Positions 27,462 through 35,730 of a DNA stretch of 35,731 bases are shown in pieces. The DNA lies in contig DYIB01000023.1 in NCBI GenBank assembly GCA_020723855.1, positions 1 to 35,731 of the forward strand. The letters are read 5' to 3'. A model generated the notes under the pieces. That model had not been told where the DNA came from and did no database searches. It was given only the letters and a program-made list of their open reading frames with translations. Every line of letters begins with the position of its first letter. Position 1 is the stretch's first letter. The DNA is from Uliginosibacterium gangwonense. GTDB taxonomy: Bacteria > Pseudomonadota > Gammaproteobacteria > Burkholderiales > Rhodocyclaceae. Position numbers and translations under genes: made by a program.

Positions 27462-28790
27462 CATGGCAGGCAGCCTGGCGCTGCCGTCCGCCAGGCCGCG
27501 GATGAAGGCGACCTGGTGGTCGACGCCCGCCTGGATGTGGGCCACCTGCTCCGGTGACAGATGGCGGTACTTGCCCTGGGCCTCCAGATATTCGCGCAAG
27601 GGACGGGGTTTGTCCACGGGATGCGTCAGGCGCAGGCCGTCGCGCGGATTGAATTCCCACAGCAGGACGAAGTTCGTCTCCACCGCCTTGCGCGCCACCT
27701 CGATGTTCTTCCGGGATGGGAAACGCCAGCCGGTGGTGCATGGGGAATAGAGGTGCAGGTAGGCGAAGCCGCGCCTGGAGGCGTCCAGGGCCTTCTCCAG
27801 CTTCTCGTAGAAGTCCTCCATGAAGGCGGTGGAGGCCGTGGCCACGTACTCGCAGTTGTGCATCATCATGATCACCGGCAGGTTCTTGGCGTCCTGAGAC
27901 TTGCCCTTGCCCCGCTCGCCCACCGGCGTGGTGGAGGTCCACGCGCCGTAGGGCGTGCAGCTCGAGCGCTGCATGCCGGTGTTCATGTAGCCCTCGTTGT
28001 CTACGCACACGAACAGGATTTGCTCGCCCCGTTCCGCCGCGCCCGACAGAGACTGGAAGCCCACGTCTGAGGCGCCGCCGTCGCCCGCCAGGGCCAGCGC
28101 CGTCACCTCGCGCCCCCGGCGCTTGTAGTAGCGCTTGACGCCGGCGAGCATGGACGCGGTGTTGGTGAGCAGGGGGTGGAATACGGGCACCTTGGTGCCG
28201 GTCAGCCCGTTGTAACCCACCGAGCCCATGCCGGGAATGCAACCGGGCGGCGTGGCCAGCACCGTGTCCGGGCCGACGCGGCGCAGGGTGTGGCGCATGA
28301 TCAGCTCGGTGTTGCAGCCCTGGCAGCCGGCGAGTCCCGGCACGAACAGATCCTCCAGGGCGCCCACCTCGTTGTAGATCCTGGCGGTGGTGACATACTT
28401 CAGGGCGCCGCGGCCGCAGGCCTTGACGCAGGCCGGGTCGCCGCCGCAGGTGTCGCACTTCACCACGTGGCCGCGGGCGGCATTGTAGGCAATGCCGCCG
28501 TAGGCGCAGCCCACGGTGCACAGCAGGCAGTTCACACACTTGTCCCCGTCCCACTCGATGGTGCCCGTCTCCTCGTTCTTGGAGAGGGCGGCGGCCGGGC
28601 AGTTGGCGACGCATTTGGGGTCGCCGCACTGGCGGCACAGGGCCAGCTCGAAGCGCCCCCGGTCCGGCACGATCTGGATGCGGGAATCGGCCAGCGTCTC
28701 GCCGCCCTTGGCGTCGCCGCAGGCTTGCATGCAGGCGTTGCAGCCGTCGCACAGCTCCGGCTTGAAGGCGATGGTGCTATAGGCTCCCAT
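27459..28790 (-). CDS. padI: Phenylglyoxylate:NAD+ oxidoreductase, TPP-binding beta subunit with ferredoxin domain
   Basis: A catalytic subunit that would bind thiamine pyrophosphate in CoA-dependent oxidative decarboxylation of phenylglyoxylate to benzoyl-CoA. The first 160 residues are a polyferredoxin: CDGCNACMQAC from Cys14, CRQCGDPKCVANCP, CVNCLLCTVGC and CDTCGGDPACVKAC, enough for four [4Fe-4S] clusters. The rest is a pyruvate-oxidoreductase beta fold: GCQGCNTELIMRHTLRRVGP, then the TPP motif from LAGDGGASDVGFQSLSGAAE to CVDNEGYMNTG, and a SSCTPYGAWTSTTPVG loop. The fusion and its place after padH match PadI of Azoarcus-type clusters. GGAGGT upstream overlaps the padH stop, coupling the two. 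A pyruvate-type oxidoreductase is the alternative, disfavoured by context. Confidence 0.88.
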   Translation of the reverse strand: MGAYSTIAFKPELCDGCNACMQACGDAKGGETLADSRIQIVPDRGRFELALCRQCGDPKCVANCPAAALSKNEETGTIEWDGDKCVNCLLCTVGCAYGGIAYNAARGHVVKCDTCGGDPACVKACGRGALKYVTTARIYNEVGALEDLFVPGLAGCQGCNTELIMRHTLRRVGPDTVLATPPGCIPGMGSVGYNGLTGTKVPVFHPLLTNTASMLAGVKRYYKRRGREVTALALAGDGGASDVGFQSLSGAAERGEQILFVCVDNEGYMNTGMQRSSCTPYGAWTSTTPVGERGKGKSQDAKNLPVIMMMHNCEYVATASTAFMEDFYEKLEKALDASRRGFAYLHLYSPCTTGWRFPSRKNIEVARKAVETNFVLLWEFNPRDGLRLTHPVDKPRPLREYLEAQGKYRHLSPEQVAHIQAGVDHQVAFIRGLADGSARLPAM

Positions 28791-28795
28791 GGGGC

Positions 28796-30049
28796 TTACC
28801 TCCACAGGCGCGACATGAGGGCGCGGGCCGTCTCCTGGGGCCGCACCAGGAAGTCGGTTTTCACCGGGCCGAGGTCCACGCGGCGCAGCACCAGTTCCCA
28901 CATCACGCCTGGATCGAAGGCGGCGTTGATGCCGAAGATGCCCAGCAGCCGGTCGTCCTTGAGCACCACCTTGAGATGGCGGCACCCGTCGGGATCGGTT
29001 TCGGCATACACCTCGGCGCCGTCCACGCCCTGCTCCTGGATGCCCACGGACACGGCGCGCTGGCCGAAGAAGGTATAGGTGTTGAGGGGCACGCCGCCGG
29101 GATAGGGCCGCAGTCCCGGATCGCCCGCCATGGCCATGCCCGCCACCCGGCCCTGCTCCACCGCGTTGGGCAGGATGCCATTGACCGTTCTGGCGTCGCT
29201 GTAGAAGCTGCGCGCCTGGGCCACGTCCCCCGCCGCCCAGATGTTGTCTACGCTGGTGCGCATGGTGTCGTCCACCAGCACGCCCCGATCCACCTCCACT
29301 CCGGTGCCCGCCAGGAAGTCCGTGACCGGGGCCACCCCCACGCCCACCAGCAGCAGATCGGCGGCGATGGTCTCGCCCGCCTCCAGGCACACGGTGCAGC
29401 CGCTGCCCGCCGGCTCCACCCGCACTACCTTGTGCCCGGTGAGCAGCATCACCCCGCGCTTGCGGAAGGCGCTCTCGATGATGGCCGCCGCCTGGGCGTC
29501 GAAATAGCCGGGCAGCACGTGGGGCTGCATCTCCACCACGGTCACCGCCGCGCCGGTCTTGGCCAGGTTCTCCGCCGCATGCATGCCCACCAGGCCCGCG
29601 CCCAGCACCACCGCCTGGCGCGCCCGCCCCAGGGCGCTCTTCAGGGCCAGGGCATCGTCCAGGGTACGCAGCACGTGGAAGCGGCTGTCGCGCAGCCCCG
29701 GGATGGGCGGCACCACGGGCGCGGCGCCCGTGGCCACCAGCAGCTTGCGGTAGGCGATGGTGCGCCCGTCGGCGAGATGCGCCCGGCTGCCGGCACCGTC
29801 CACCGCCGCCACCGCCGCACCGCGCAGCAGCTCGGCGCGGCTGCGGGCGAAATAGTCCTCGTTCTTGAGGAACACGCGCTGGGGCTGGGAGCGGCCGGAC
29901 ACCACGTAGGGCAGCACCGTGGGCGAGTACGGCAGGCAGTCGTCGCGGGTCACCAGGGTGATGCCGCCGTCTGCGTCGTGCATGCGTATGGCATTGAGCG
30001 CCGACAGGGCGGCGTGGCTGGCGCCCAGGATCAGGTAGTCGGTGTGCAT
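28796..30049 (-). CDS. padH: Phenylglyoxylate:NAD+ oxidoreductase, FAD/NADH-binding subunit
   Basis: A 417-residue pyridine nucleotide-disulfide-oxidoreductase-fold flavoprotein that would pass electrons from the Fe-S/TPP core to NAD+. The FAD-binding N-terminus YLILGASHAALSALNAIR is at 5-22, the NAD-binding VVLGAGLVGMHAAENLAKTG near 147, and the second FAD motif NIWAAGDVAQA near 270. There is no redox-active CxxxxC disulfide, as expected for an NADH dehydrogenase-like electron-transfer subunit. It lies between padG and padI with gaps of ten and five bases. The presence of this subunit is what distinguishes a NAD-linked phenylglyoxylate enzyme from ordinary ferredoxin-linked 2-oxoacid oxidoreductases. 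Confidence 0.88.
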   Translation of the reverse strand: MHTDYLILGASHAALSALNAIRMHDADGGITLVTRDDCLPYSPTVLPYVVSGRSQPQRVFLKNEDYFARSRAELLRGAAVAAVDGAGSRAHLADGRTIAYRKLLVATGAAPVVPPIPGLRDSRFHVLRTLDDALALKSALGRARQAVVLGAGLVGMHAAENLAKTGAAVTVVEMQPHVLPGYFDAQAAAIIESAFRKRGVMLLTGHKVVRVEPAGSGCTVCLEAGETIAADLLLVGVGVAPVTDFLAGTGVEVDRGVLVDDTMRTSVDNIWAAGDVAQARSFYSDARTVNGILPNAVEQGRVAGMAMAGDPGLRPYPGGVPLNTYTFFGQRAVSVGIQEQGVDGAEVYAETDPDGCRHLKVVLKDDRLLGIFGINAAFDPGVMWELVLRRVDLGPVKTDFLVRPQETARALMSRLWR

Positions 30050-30059
30050 GCCGTTCCTC

Positions 30060-31283
30060 TCAATCGTTTTCGTTGAGCCACACGGTCTCGCCCGGCTGCC
30101 CGTCCTGGGCTAGCCGGGCGGTGCGCTCGATGACCCGGTGGAAGTGGTCCACCGTCAGGTCCGCCCCCGCCAGGCCGCCGATGAAGCTCATGGCCGGGAT
30201 GCGCCGCAGCGCGCCGCTGAGGGCCGCGAGCGCGTCCTGATACAGAGGCCCGCCATTCCAGCCGAAGCTGACGCTGCGGTCCACCACGCCCACCGCCTGC
30301 ACACCCGCCAGGGCCTCGACCACGGCGCGCACCGGGAACGGCCGGTAGGTCTTCACCTTCACCAGCCCCACCTTGCGCCCCTGGCTGCGCGCCTCGTCCA
30401 CCGCGTCCTTGGCCGCCCCGGTCATGGAACCCAATGTCATGATTGCGTACTCGGCGTCGTCCATGCGGTAGCGCTCCACCAGCCCGGCATGGCGCCGGCC
30501 GAAGCGGGCCGCCCAGTCCTCATGCACTTCCTCGATCACGCGCAAGGCGTTCTGCATGCCGCGGCAATGGCCTTTGCGGTACTTCACGAACATCCGGGGG
30601 CCCGGCCCGCCGGCGCCGCCGGTGAGGGGGTCCACCGCCATGGGCCGCTCCGGATCCAGGGCCGCGTGCCAGTTCACGCTGGGCGGGCCGAGGAATTCCC
30701 GTGTCGCCGCGCCATCGGGCAGCTCGACCCGGGCGGCGCCGTAGGACAGGTAGTTGCCGTCGTGGCACACGTTGACCGGCAGCATCACGTCCCGGTGCTC
30801 GGCGATGCGGTAGGCCATGATGGTGGTGTCCAGCACTTCCTGCACCGTCTCGCAGTACATCTGGATCCAGCCCACCTCGCGCACCGACATGGCGTCCTGG
30901 TGCCCGCCCCACACGCTCTGGGGCGTCAGGGTGTCGCGGGTGACGATGCCCATGACCATGGGCAGGCGTAGCCCCGGGGTGCGGATGTAAGGTTCGAACA
31001 TGAAGGCCAGCCCCGGGCCGCAGGTGGCCGTGTAGACGCGCGCGCCGGCCAGCGCCCCGCCCTGCAGCACCGACAGGACGCTGTGCTCGCCCTCCACGTC
31101 CACGATCTCGGCGTCGAGCTTGCCCTCGGCGACGAACTTGGCCAGGTACTCCACCAGGGACGACTGGGGCGTGATGGGATAGACGGCCACCATGTCCACG
31201 CTCGCCAGGGTGACGCCCCAGGCGGCCGCCTCGTTGCCGTCGCACACGACGATCTTGGGCTTGGCTTCGGTCACGGCGCTCAT
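30060..31283 (-). CDS. padG: Phenylglyoxylate:NAD+ oxidoreductase alpha subunit
   Basis: The alpha (pyrimidine-binding) subunit of a 2-oxoacid oxidoreductase, 407 residues. Landmarks are VVCDGNEAAAWGVTLASVDM, the conserved VYPITPQSSLVEYLAKF near 35, the glutamate-containing VDVEGEHSVLSVLQGGALAG near 63, TATCGPGLAFMFEP near 87, and the domain II/III region with MTLGSMTGAAKDAVDEAR near 285 and KVKTYRPFPVRAV. It should form the active site together with PadI. It follows padF after a 76-base gap containing two hairpins, the only sizeable gap inside the EFGHI block. Confidence 0.9.
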   Translation of the reverse strand: MSAVTEAKPKIVVCDGNEAAAWGVTLASVDMVAVYPITPQSSLVEYLAKFVAEGKLDAEIVDVEGEHSVLSVLQGGALAGARVYTATCGPGLAFMFEPYIRTPGLRLPMVMGIVTRDTLTPQSVWGGHQDAMSVREVGWIQMYCETVQEVLDTTIMAYRIAEHRDVMLPVNVCHDGNYLSYGAARVELPDGAATREFLGPPSVNWHAALDPERPMAVDPLTGGAGGPGPRMFVKYRKGHCRGMQNALRVIEEVHEDWAARFGRRHAGLVERYRMDDAEYAIMTLGSMTGAAKDAVDEARSQGRKVGLVKVKTYRPFPVRAVVEALAGVQAVGVVDRSVSFGWNGGPLYQDALAALSGALRRIPAMSFIGGLAGADLTVDHFHRVIERTARLAQDGQPGETVWLNEND

Positions 31284-31322
31284 GGTTGGCCCCCGGCGCT
31301 TCGCGCCAACCCCCCACGGGGG
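31284..31322. repeat. Inverted repeats immediately upstream of padG
   Basis: GGTTGGC (31284-31290) pairs with GCCAACC (31305-31311) around a GC-rich loop containing GGCGCTTCGC. Next to it, CCCCC (31311-31315) pairs with the G-run ending at 31322 around ACG. On the coding strand the hairpins directly abut the padG ATG and would occlude its ribosome-binding site. A GGCGCGAAGCGCC-centred palindrome of this kind is recalled as an intergenic repeat in related genomes, but that recollection is unverified. Confidence 0.6.
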
Positions 31323-31359
31323 TATGAGCGCATCTTGAGGCGGCTCTGCGATGCGTTCA

Positions 31360-31650
31360 TCATGCGGCCTCCGGTACCATGGTGATCGCCCGGTGCGGGC
31401 ATTCCTGGGCGCAGATGCCGCAGCCCTTGCAGGTGGCCAGGTCGAAGTCGAACCAGGCGGGCTTTTCCACGACGCACTGCACCGGACAGTAGAGCCAGCA
31501 CACGGCGCACTTCACGCACTTGGCCCGGTCCACCACCGGCCGCAGGCTGCGCCAGTCGCCGGGCAGCATGGGGTTGGGCCTGGTGGCGATGGGACAGAGG
31601 TCGTCCGGGACGTTGCTGGTATCGAAGAAGGGTTTCGCTTGTTTGATCAT
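31360..31650 (-). CDS. padF: Phenylglyoxylate:NAD+ oxidoreductase delta (ferredoxin-like) subunit
   Basis: A 96-residue 2x[4Fe-4S] ferredoxin-type subunit: CVKCAVCWLYCPVQC from about residue 44 and CKGCGICAQECPH from about 74. It is preceded by an N-terminal extension (FFDTSNVPDDLCPIATRPN, then PMLPGDWRSLRPVVD) typical of delta subunits of pyruvate and 2-ketoisovalerate oxidoreductases. It carries electrons between the TPP site and the other clusters. Its ATG overlaps the padE stop by four bases, so it is coupled to it. Confidence 0.9.
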   Translation of the reverse strand: MIKQAKPFFDTSNVPDDLCPIATRPNPMLPGDWRSLRPVVDRAKCVKCAVCWLYCPVQCVVEKPAWFDFDLATCKGCGICAQECPHRAITMVPEAA

Positions 31651-32219
31651 GCGAGCTCCTGGCGGGCCAGAGTGTGCACCTGCGTGCCCTCATACCCCCG
31701 CTCCAGCGCCTCCAGGTTCTGCTGCAGGCCGGCGTCGCGGAAGTCCGATTCGCGCACCGCGTGGCGCAGGGCTTCCAGGGATACCAGGCCCGTGGTGCGG
31801 GCAAGCGCGCCGAGCATGATAGTGTTGGTGATGGGCCGCTTGAAGATGTCCAGGGCAATGGCCACCGCATCGCACAGACCCACGGTCTTCACCTGCTCCG
31901 ACAGGCGCAGCTCCTCCAGGCCCTTGGCGGTGGTCTGCACCAGCACGCCGTCGTCGCGCAGGCCCTCGAAGATGTTGACGGCGCGCGCCACCGTGGGATC
32001 GATGCACACGACGCAGTTGGGTCGGTAGATGTTGGTCATCTGCCGGATCTCGCGCTCGTCGCAGCGCAGGTAGGTCGCCACCGGCGCGCCGCGGCGCTCG
32101 AAGCCGAAGGACGGCACGGCCACCACGAACTTGCCCTCGGCCACCAGCGCCGCCGCCAGCATGCTGCCCATGAGGACGGCCCCCTGGCCGCCGCGCCCGT
32201 GGATGCGTACTTCATACAT
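31647..32219 (-). CDS. padE: Phenylglyoxylate:NAD+ oxidoreductase gamma subunit
   Basis: The gamma subunit of the 2-oxoacid oxidoreductase superfamily, 190 residues, with the CoA-binding-domain signature MYEVRIHGRGGQGAVLMGSM at the N-terminus, SFGFERRGAPVATYLR near 37, and TNTIMLGALARTTGLV near 130. It is preceded by GGAGGTAAGCC, in which the ribosome-binding site overlaps the padD stop codon, and it overlaps padF at its end. It is the first gene of the EFGHI enzyme set and is physically tied to the upstream padBCD genes. Confidence 0.9.
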   Translation of the reverse strand: MYEVRIHGRGGQGAVLMGSMLAAALVAEGKFVVAVPSFGFERRGAPVATYLRCDEREIRQMTNIYRPNCVVCIDPTVARAVNIFEGLRDDGVLVQTTAKGLEELRLSEQVKTVGLCDAVAIALDIFKRPITNTIMLGALARTTGLVSLEALRHAVRESDFRDAGLQQNLEALERGYEGTQVHTLARQELA

Positions 32220-32222
32220 GGC

Positions 32223-33095
32223 TTACCTCCATCCCGGCTTGGTGCCGGGCTGCGGGACGCCGCTGCCCCGGATGGGCAGGCGCGGCAGCGCGAAGCCCTG
32301 GTTGTAGGCCGCCCGGGTGACGATGACATACTTGAGCGCCCAGCCGGCCAGGGCGGCAATGAGGCCGCCCAGCGCCGCGAACCAGGGAGAGCCGCCCAGC
32401 GCCGCCGTGGCCAGCAGCAGCGCCGGCAGCAGATTGCCGGCGAACAGGAAGGGCTTGTCGAAGCGGCCATAGACCTGCAGCGTCTTCACCGGCGCGCCGG
32501 TGGCGGCGAGCTGGTTGAGGTAGCTGCGCCAGGCGACGACCCGGGACAACAGCAGGAGGAAACCGGCGGCGGCAAAGGCGCGCAGGCTCAAGCCGCCCGC
32601 CGCCGCCAGCAGCAGCATCCAACCCGCCCCTTCCGCCAGGCCGGTGGTGACGATCAGGGGCACGATGCGCCCCTGGCGCCAGGCGGGGATGCCCTTGGCC
32701 GCCTGCAGAATGCGCCCCTGGGCATAGAGGAAGGCCATCCCGAACAGCGCCGCCAGCCAGGTCCAGGCGCCGCCGAAGGCGAGCGCCGCCAGGCCGGCGG
32801 CGAACAGCACGGGTGCGATCATGGCCTCCCGGGACATCCACGAGGTTTGCGGATGGAAGAACACGTGCAGCGCCCGCCAGGGCTTGCCGATCTCCAGCCA
32901 GACGCAGGTGAGTCCCAGGGCGACCAAGGCCAGGCCCAGCGCCACGGCCGCCCGATAGTCCATGCCGGCGGCGGCGGCCAGGGCGGCGAACAGCACCAGC
33001 CCGGTGCCGGAACCGCCGCCGATGAAGTTGCCGGCGGCGCGGGCATCCCAGTTGGTCTGGTGCCAGGGGGCGGGGGTGAATACCTTAGCTTTCAT
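32223..33095 (-). CDS. padD: Phenylacetyl-CoA dehydrogenase membrane anchor subunit (DmsC/NrfD-like)
   Basis: A 290-residue integral membrane protein with about eight hydrophobic segments, for example GTGLVLFAALAAAAGM near 30, AVALGLALVALGLTCVW near 50 and FLFAGNLLPALLLATAALGG near 225. It resembles DmsC/NrfD-type quinone-reactive anchors (WDARAAGNFIGGGSGTGLVL, LEIGKPWRALHVFFHPQTSW). It would anchor PadBC and transfer electrons from phenylacetyl-CoA oxidation to the quinone pool. It follows padC after a 206-base gap filled by repeats and is three bases from padE. Anchor families evolve fast, so the assignment relies on context as well as sequence. Confidence 0.85.
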   Translation of the reverse strand: MKAKVFTPAPWHQTNWDARAAGNFIGGGSGTGLVLFAALAAAAGMDYRAAVALGLALVALGLTCVWLEIGKPWRALHVFFHPQTSWMSREAMIAPVLFAAGLAALAFGGAWTWLAALFGMAFLYAQGRILQAAKGIPAWRQGRIVPLIVTTGLAEGAGWMLLLAAAGGLSLRAFAAAGFLLLLSRVVAWRSYLNQLAATGAPVKTLQVYGRFDKPFLFAGNLLPALLLATAALGGSPWFAALGGLIAALAGWALKYVIVTRAAYNQGFALPRLPIRGSGVPQPGTKPGWR

Positions 33096-33138
33096 GATGA
33101 GAAACCCTGTTTAACCGTTCATCCTGAAAACCGCACTT

Positions 33139-33270
33139 AACGCAAAGGACGCGAAGGAACGCAAAGGACGCAAAGGACGCAAAGGAAAATCCCTGAAGGA
33201 TGGCCGACACCCAAAGGGTGAGAGGCTGTGGATCCTTCTTTGCGGCCTCTGCGTCTTTGCGATCTTTGCG
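33139..33270. repeat. Tandem and inverted ACGCAAAGG repeats in the padC-padD gap
   Basis: Five near-identical units of ACGCAAAGG run head to tail at 33140-33185; the second unit is variant, with G for A and one extra base. Three copies of the reverse motif CTTTGCG occur at 33238-33244, 33255-33261 and 33264-33270, allowing a long imperfect hairpin. Between the arms lies a small perfect hairpin CACCC-AAA-GGGTG at 33208-33220. This is the only gap over 100 bases inside the pad cluster. No open reading frame of its own is credible. CGCAAAG-type repeats are recalled as dispersed intergenic elements in environmental proteobacteria. Confidence 0.85.
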
Positions 33271-33301
33271 TCGAAGGCGGTTCCAACTGCGGTTTCAAGG
33301 T

Positions 33302-33949
33302 TCATTTCCGGTCCCAGATGTAGTACACGCCCGGATCGGTGCCCAGCTCCTCGTGCATGCGGAAGTGCCGGGTCTCGGCCAGCAACTGCGACACGTTGCT
33401 GCCGGGATCGTCCCGGTCGCCGAAGGCCAGCGCCCCGGCGATGCAGGCGTTCACGCAGGCGGGCGTCACCTCCGGGTCCACACCCGGCGTGAGGCCCTGC
33501 TCCGCGGCAGCGTCGATGCGGCCGATGCAGAAGCTGCACTTGGTGGCCACCGCCAGGCGCTTGTCGTCGAAGCGCGCCGCCTCGGACCGGGTCGGCTGCT
33601 CTCCGTAGGAGAACTCGGCCCGGTGGCTGATGTAGCGGGCCTGGTAGGGGCAGGCGACGGCGCAATAGCCGCAGCCGATGCACAAGTCGTAGTCGATGCC
33701 CACCAGCCCGTCGTCGCGCCGGTAGGTGGCGGTGGACGGGCACACCTCCATGCAGGGCGGATTGGCGCAGTGCATGCAGCCCACGGGCACGAAACTGCGG
33801 CGCACGTCCGGGAACTCGCCCGATTCGATGTCCAGCACGCGCCGCCACTGCACGCCGGGGGGCGTGGCGTTGGCGTGGCGGCAGGCGGCGGTACAGGTCT
33901 GGCAGCCGACGCAACGACGCAGGTCCACGGTCATGATGTAGCGCGTCAT
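33302..33949 (-). CDS. padC: Phenylacetyl-CoA dehydrogenase iron-sulfur subunit
   Basis: A DmsB/PsrB-type electron-transfer subunit of 215 residues with four cysteine groups for [4Fe-4S] clusters: RCVGCQTCTAACRHAN from Cys13, CMHCANPPCMEVCPS, CIGCGYCAVACPYQAR, and the group made of KCSFCIGRI plus CVNACIAGAL. It links the molybdopterin subunit PadB to the membrane subunit PadD. No signal peptide is present, so export would depend on PadB if the complex is periplasmic. The ATG overlaps the padB stop (ATGA). A much longer frame upstream is an out-of-frame shadow of padB. Confidence 0.92.
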   Translation of the reverse strand: MTRYIMTVDLRRCVGCQTCTAACRHANATPPGVQWRRVLDIESGEFPDVRRSFVPVGCMHCANPPCMEVCPSTATYRRDDGLVGIDYDLCIGCGYCAVACPYQARYISHRAEFSYGEQPTRSEAARFDDKRLAVATKCSFCIGRIDAAAEQGLTPGVDPEVTPACVNACIAGALAFGDRDDPGSNVSQLLAETRHFRMHEELGTDPGVYYIWDRK

Positions 33950-35730
33950 AGCTTGCGCACCCCCACTCGCACCAGGTCCGCGCTGGAACCGGTGGCATCG
34001 GTCAGATCCATGGACATGGGCACCAGGCCGTTCATGCTCGGCGCCTTCATGTCTTTGGCATATGGTGTCACCCAGTGGTCGAACTGTCCCAGCATGAGCA
34101 GCGTGTCGGGCCGGATGCCCTGGCGCAGCACCGCCGGCCCCTGGGTGGTGCCCAGGTAGGAGCGTACTTCCACCATGTCCCCCTCCTCGATGCCCAGCTC
34201 GCGCGCCCGCTGGCTGTTGATCACCACGCCCCGGTGGCCGCGCAGGTTGCCCGCCACCTCGTCCATGAGCTGGATGCTCACGTTGCTGCCCCAGGCGTAC
34301 TGCATGCTGCGCGAGGTCACCAGCCAGAAAGGATAGTCGTCCAGGGAGCCGGCGTGCTTGAGGGTCTCTCTTTCCCAGATGCCGGGAAAATCCTTCACCG
34401 CCGGCAGCGCCTGGTACTCGGTGAGCTGGACGTCCCACCAGGTGATGCCGCGCTCGTGCAGGCGGTTGCCCAGCTCCACGCCGGTGCGCAGCAGGCGCTC
34501 TTGGTAGGGCATCTCGAAGCGGATGCCCTGCTTCTTCAGCTCCGGGAACAGATACCAGGACAGGCGCGCAATGGGCCGCGTGCGGTAGCCGTTCTCGCGG
34601 AACCAGTCGAGGCCGTCGCTTTCCTTGCCGCCGGTGATCTCGGCGCTGGCGCTGCGGCACACCCGGTCCCAGATGGTGTGCGCGTCGTGCTTCTGCTTGG
34701 GGTCCAGGCCGAAGTTGTACAGCCCATTGACCAGCGGCACGCCGGCGGCGCCCCGGTTGATGGCTTCGTTGTAGCGCTCCAGCAGGCCGGTGCGCGCCGC
34801 CAGTTCCGTGGCGATGTCGGTGAAGTCGCGCGTCTCGCCCGCCGGCTTCACCGCCGGCTGGCGCAGGGCGAAGCCCTCGTGGTCCCAGAACTGCTCGATG
34901 AACTTGCTGCCGCCGATGCGGATGAGTTGCAAGCTCTCGATGTCGGTGCACTCGGGCAGCAGGATGTCCGCCATGTGGTTGGTCTCGTCGCGGGTATAGG
35001 CGAAGGCAACCACGAAGGGAAACTCGGCGATGCGTTCGGCGATGGCCTTGGTGTCCCAGAAGGAAATGCTCGGGTTGGTGCGGTAGCAGAACCAGATATC
35101 CGGCGCCGTCACCTTGGGCCACTGGTCCGGCGACTCCTTGCGGAACATCCAGGCGAGATGGGTGGGGCCCAGTGCCGTGCTCCAGGGCGAGTCGGCCGAC
35201 AGGGGCACCAGGGTGTCGTGGGCGTTGCGCACCCGCGGGCGCGGCGACCAGTGCTCCTTGTCGGTAGGGTTCATGGGGTAATGCATGAAGCCGTCGTCGT
35301 TGGGGCGCACGCTGGCCTGGCGCGAGGTGGCGGGACGGTTCAGGCGAACCGTGGTGCCCAGGGTGCCGCCCGGCACTTCCAGGGCGCCCACCAGGCAGGC
35401 GAGCAGGGTGCGCGCCCAGCAGCACTCGTAGCCGCCCCAGCCGTTGGTGACGGTCTTGCCCATGGCGATGGCCACGGGCCGGAAGGGCAGCACCTCGCCC
35501 TCGATCTCCACGGTCGCGCCCACCTGGGCATGCTCCAGGAACTCGCCGGCGATGCGCCGCACCGTGCCTTCCCGCACGTCGCACACGCCCTCGGCCCACT
35601 CGGGCGTGTAGGGCCGCATGTGGGCCACCAGCCGGGCGAAGGCGGTCTGGGCGGCGATACCCTGGTGCTGCCACTCCTGCCCGTCGGCGCCCACCTCCAG
35701 GGCATCGACGGTGAAGTTGCCCTCCAGGGC
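33946..35730 (-). CDS. padB: Phenylacetyl-CoA dehydrogenase molybdopterin catalytic subunit, C-terminal part
   Basis: About 594 C-terminal residues of a DMSO-reductase-family molybdoenzyme; the frame runs off the window end, so the N-terminus, [4Fe-4S] motif, molybdenum ligand and any twin-arginine signal are not visible. Seen are EGNFTVDALEVGADG at the edge, a cofactor-binding region (VAIAMGKTVTNGWGGYECCW, TRDETNHMADILLPECTDIES), and the C-terminal molydopterin dinucleotide-binding domain (GHRGVVINSQRARELGIEEG, DMVEVRS). The family oxidises phenylacetyl-CoA to phenylglyoxylate with water as oxygen source. The specific name rests on the complete B-C-D-E-F-G-H-I gene order; from this fragment alone it could be any polysulfide/tetrathionate-type oxidoreductase. 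Confidence 0.85.
   Translation of the reverse strand, partial: ALEGNFTVDALEVGADGQEWQHQGIAAQTAFARLVAHMRPYTPEWAEGVCDVREGTVRRIAGEFLEHAQVGATVEIEGEVLPFRPVAIAMGKTVTNGWGGYECCWARTLLACLVGALEVPGGTLGTTVRLNRPATSRQASVRPNDDGFMHYPMNPTDKEHWSPRPRVRNAHDTLVPLSADSPWSTALGPTHLAWMFRKESPDQWPKVTAPDIWFCYRTNPSISFWDTKAIAERIAEFPFVVAFAYTRDETNHMADILLPECTDIESLQLIRIGGSKFIEQFWDHEGFALRQPAVKPAGETRDFTDIATELAARTGLLERYNEAINRGAAGVPLVNGLYNFGLDPKQKHDAHTIWDRVCRSASAEITGGKESDGLDWFRENGYRTRPIARLSWYLFPELKKQGIRFEMPYQERLLRTGVELGNRLHERGITWWDVQLTEYQALPAVKDFPGIWERETLKHAGSLDDYPFWLVTSRSMQYAWGSNVSIQLMDEVAGNLRGHRGVVINSQRARELGIEEGDMVEVRSYLGTTQGPAVLRQGIRPDTLLMLGQFDHWVTPYAKDMKAPSMNGLVPMSMDLTDATGSSADLVRVGVRKL

Noticed and set aside
33139-33270. CRISPR array
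   Set aside because: Units are 9 bp and contiguous without spacers, and no cas genes are present.
33302-35674. A 790-residue frame joining padC to a long upstream stretch
   Set aside because: The upstream two-thirds is an out-of-frame reading of padB; the padC start at 33949 with ATGA overlap is clear.
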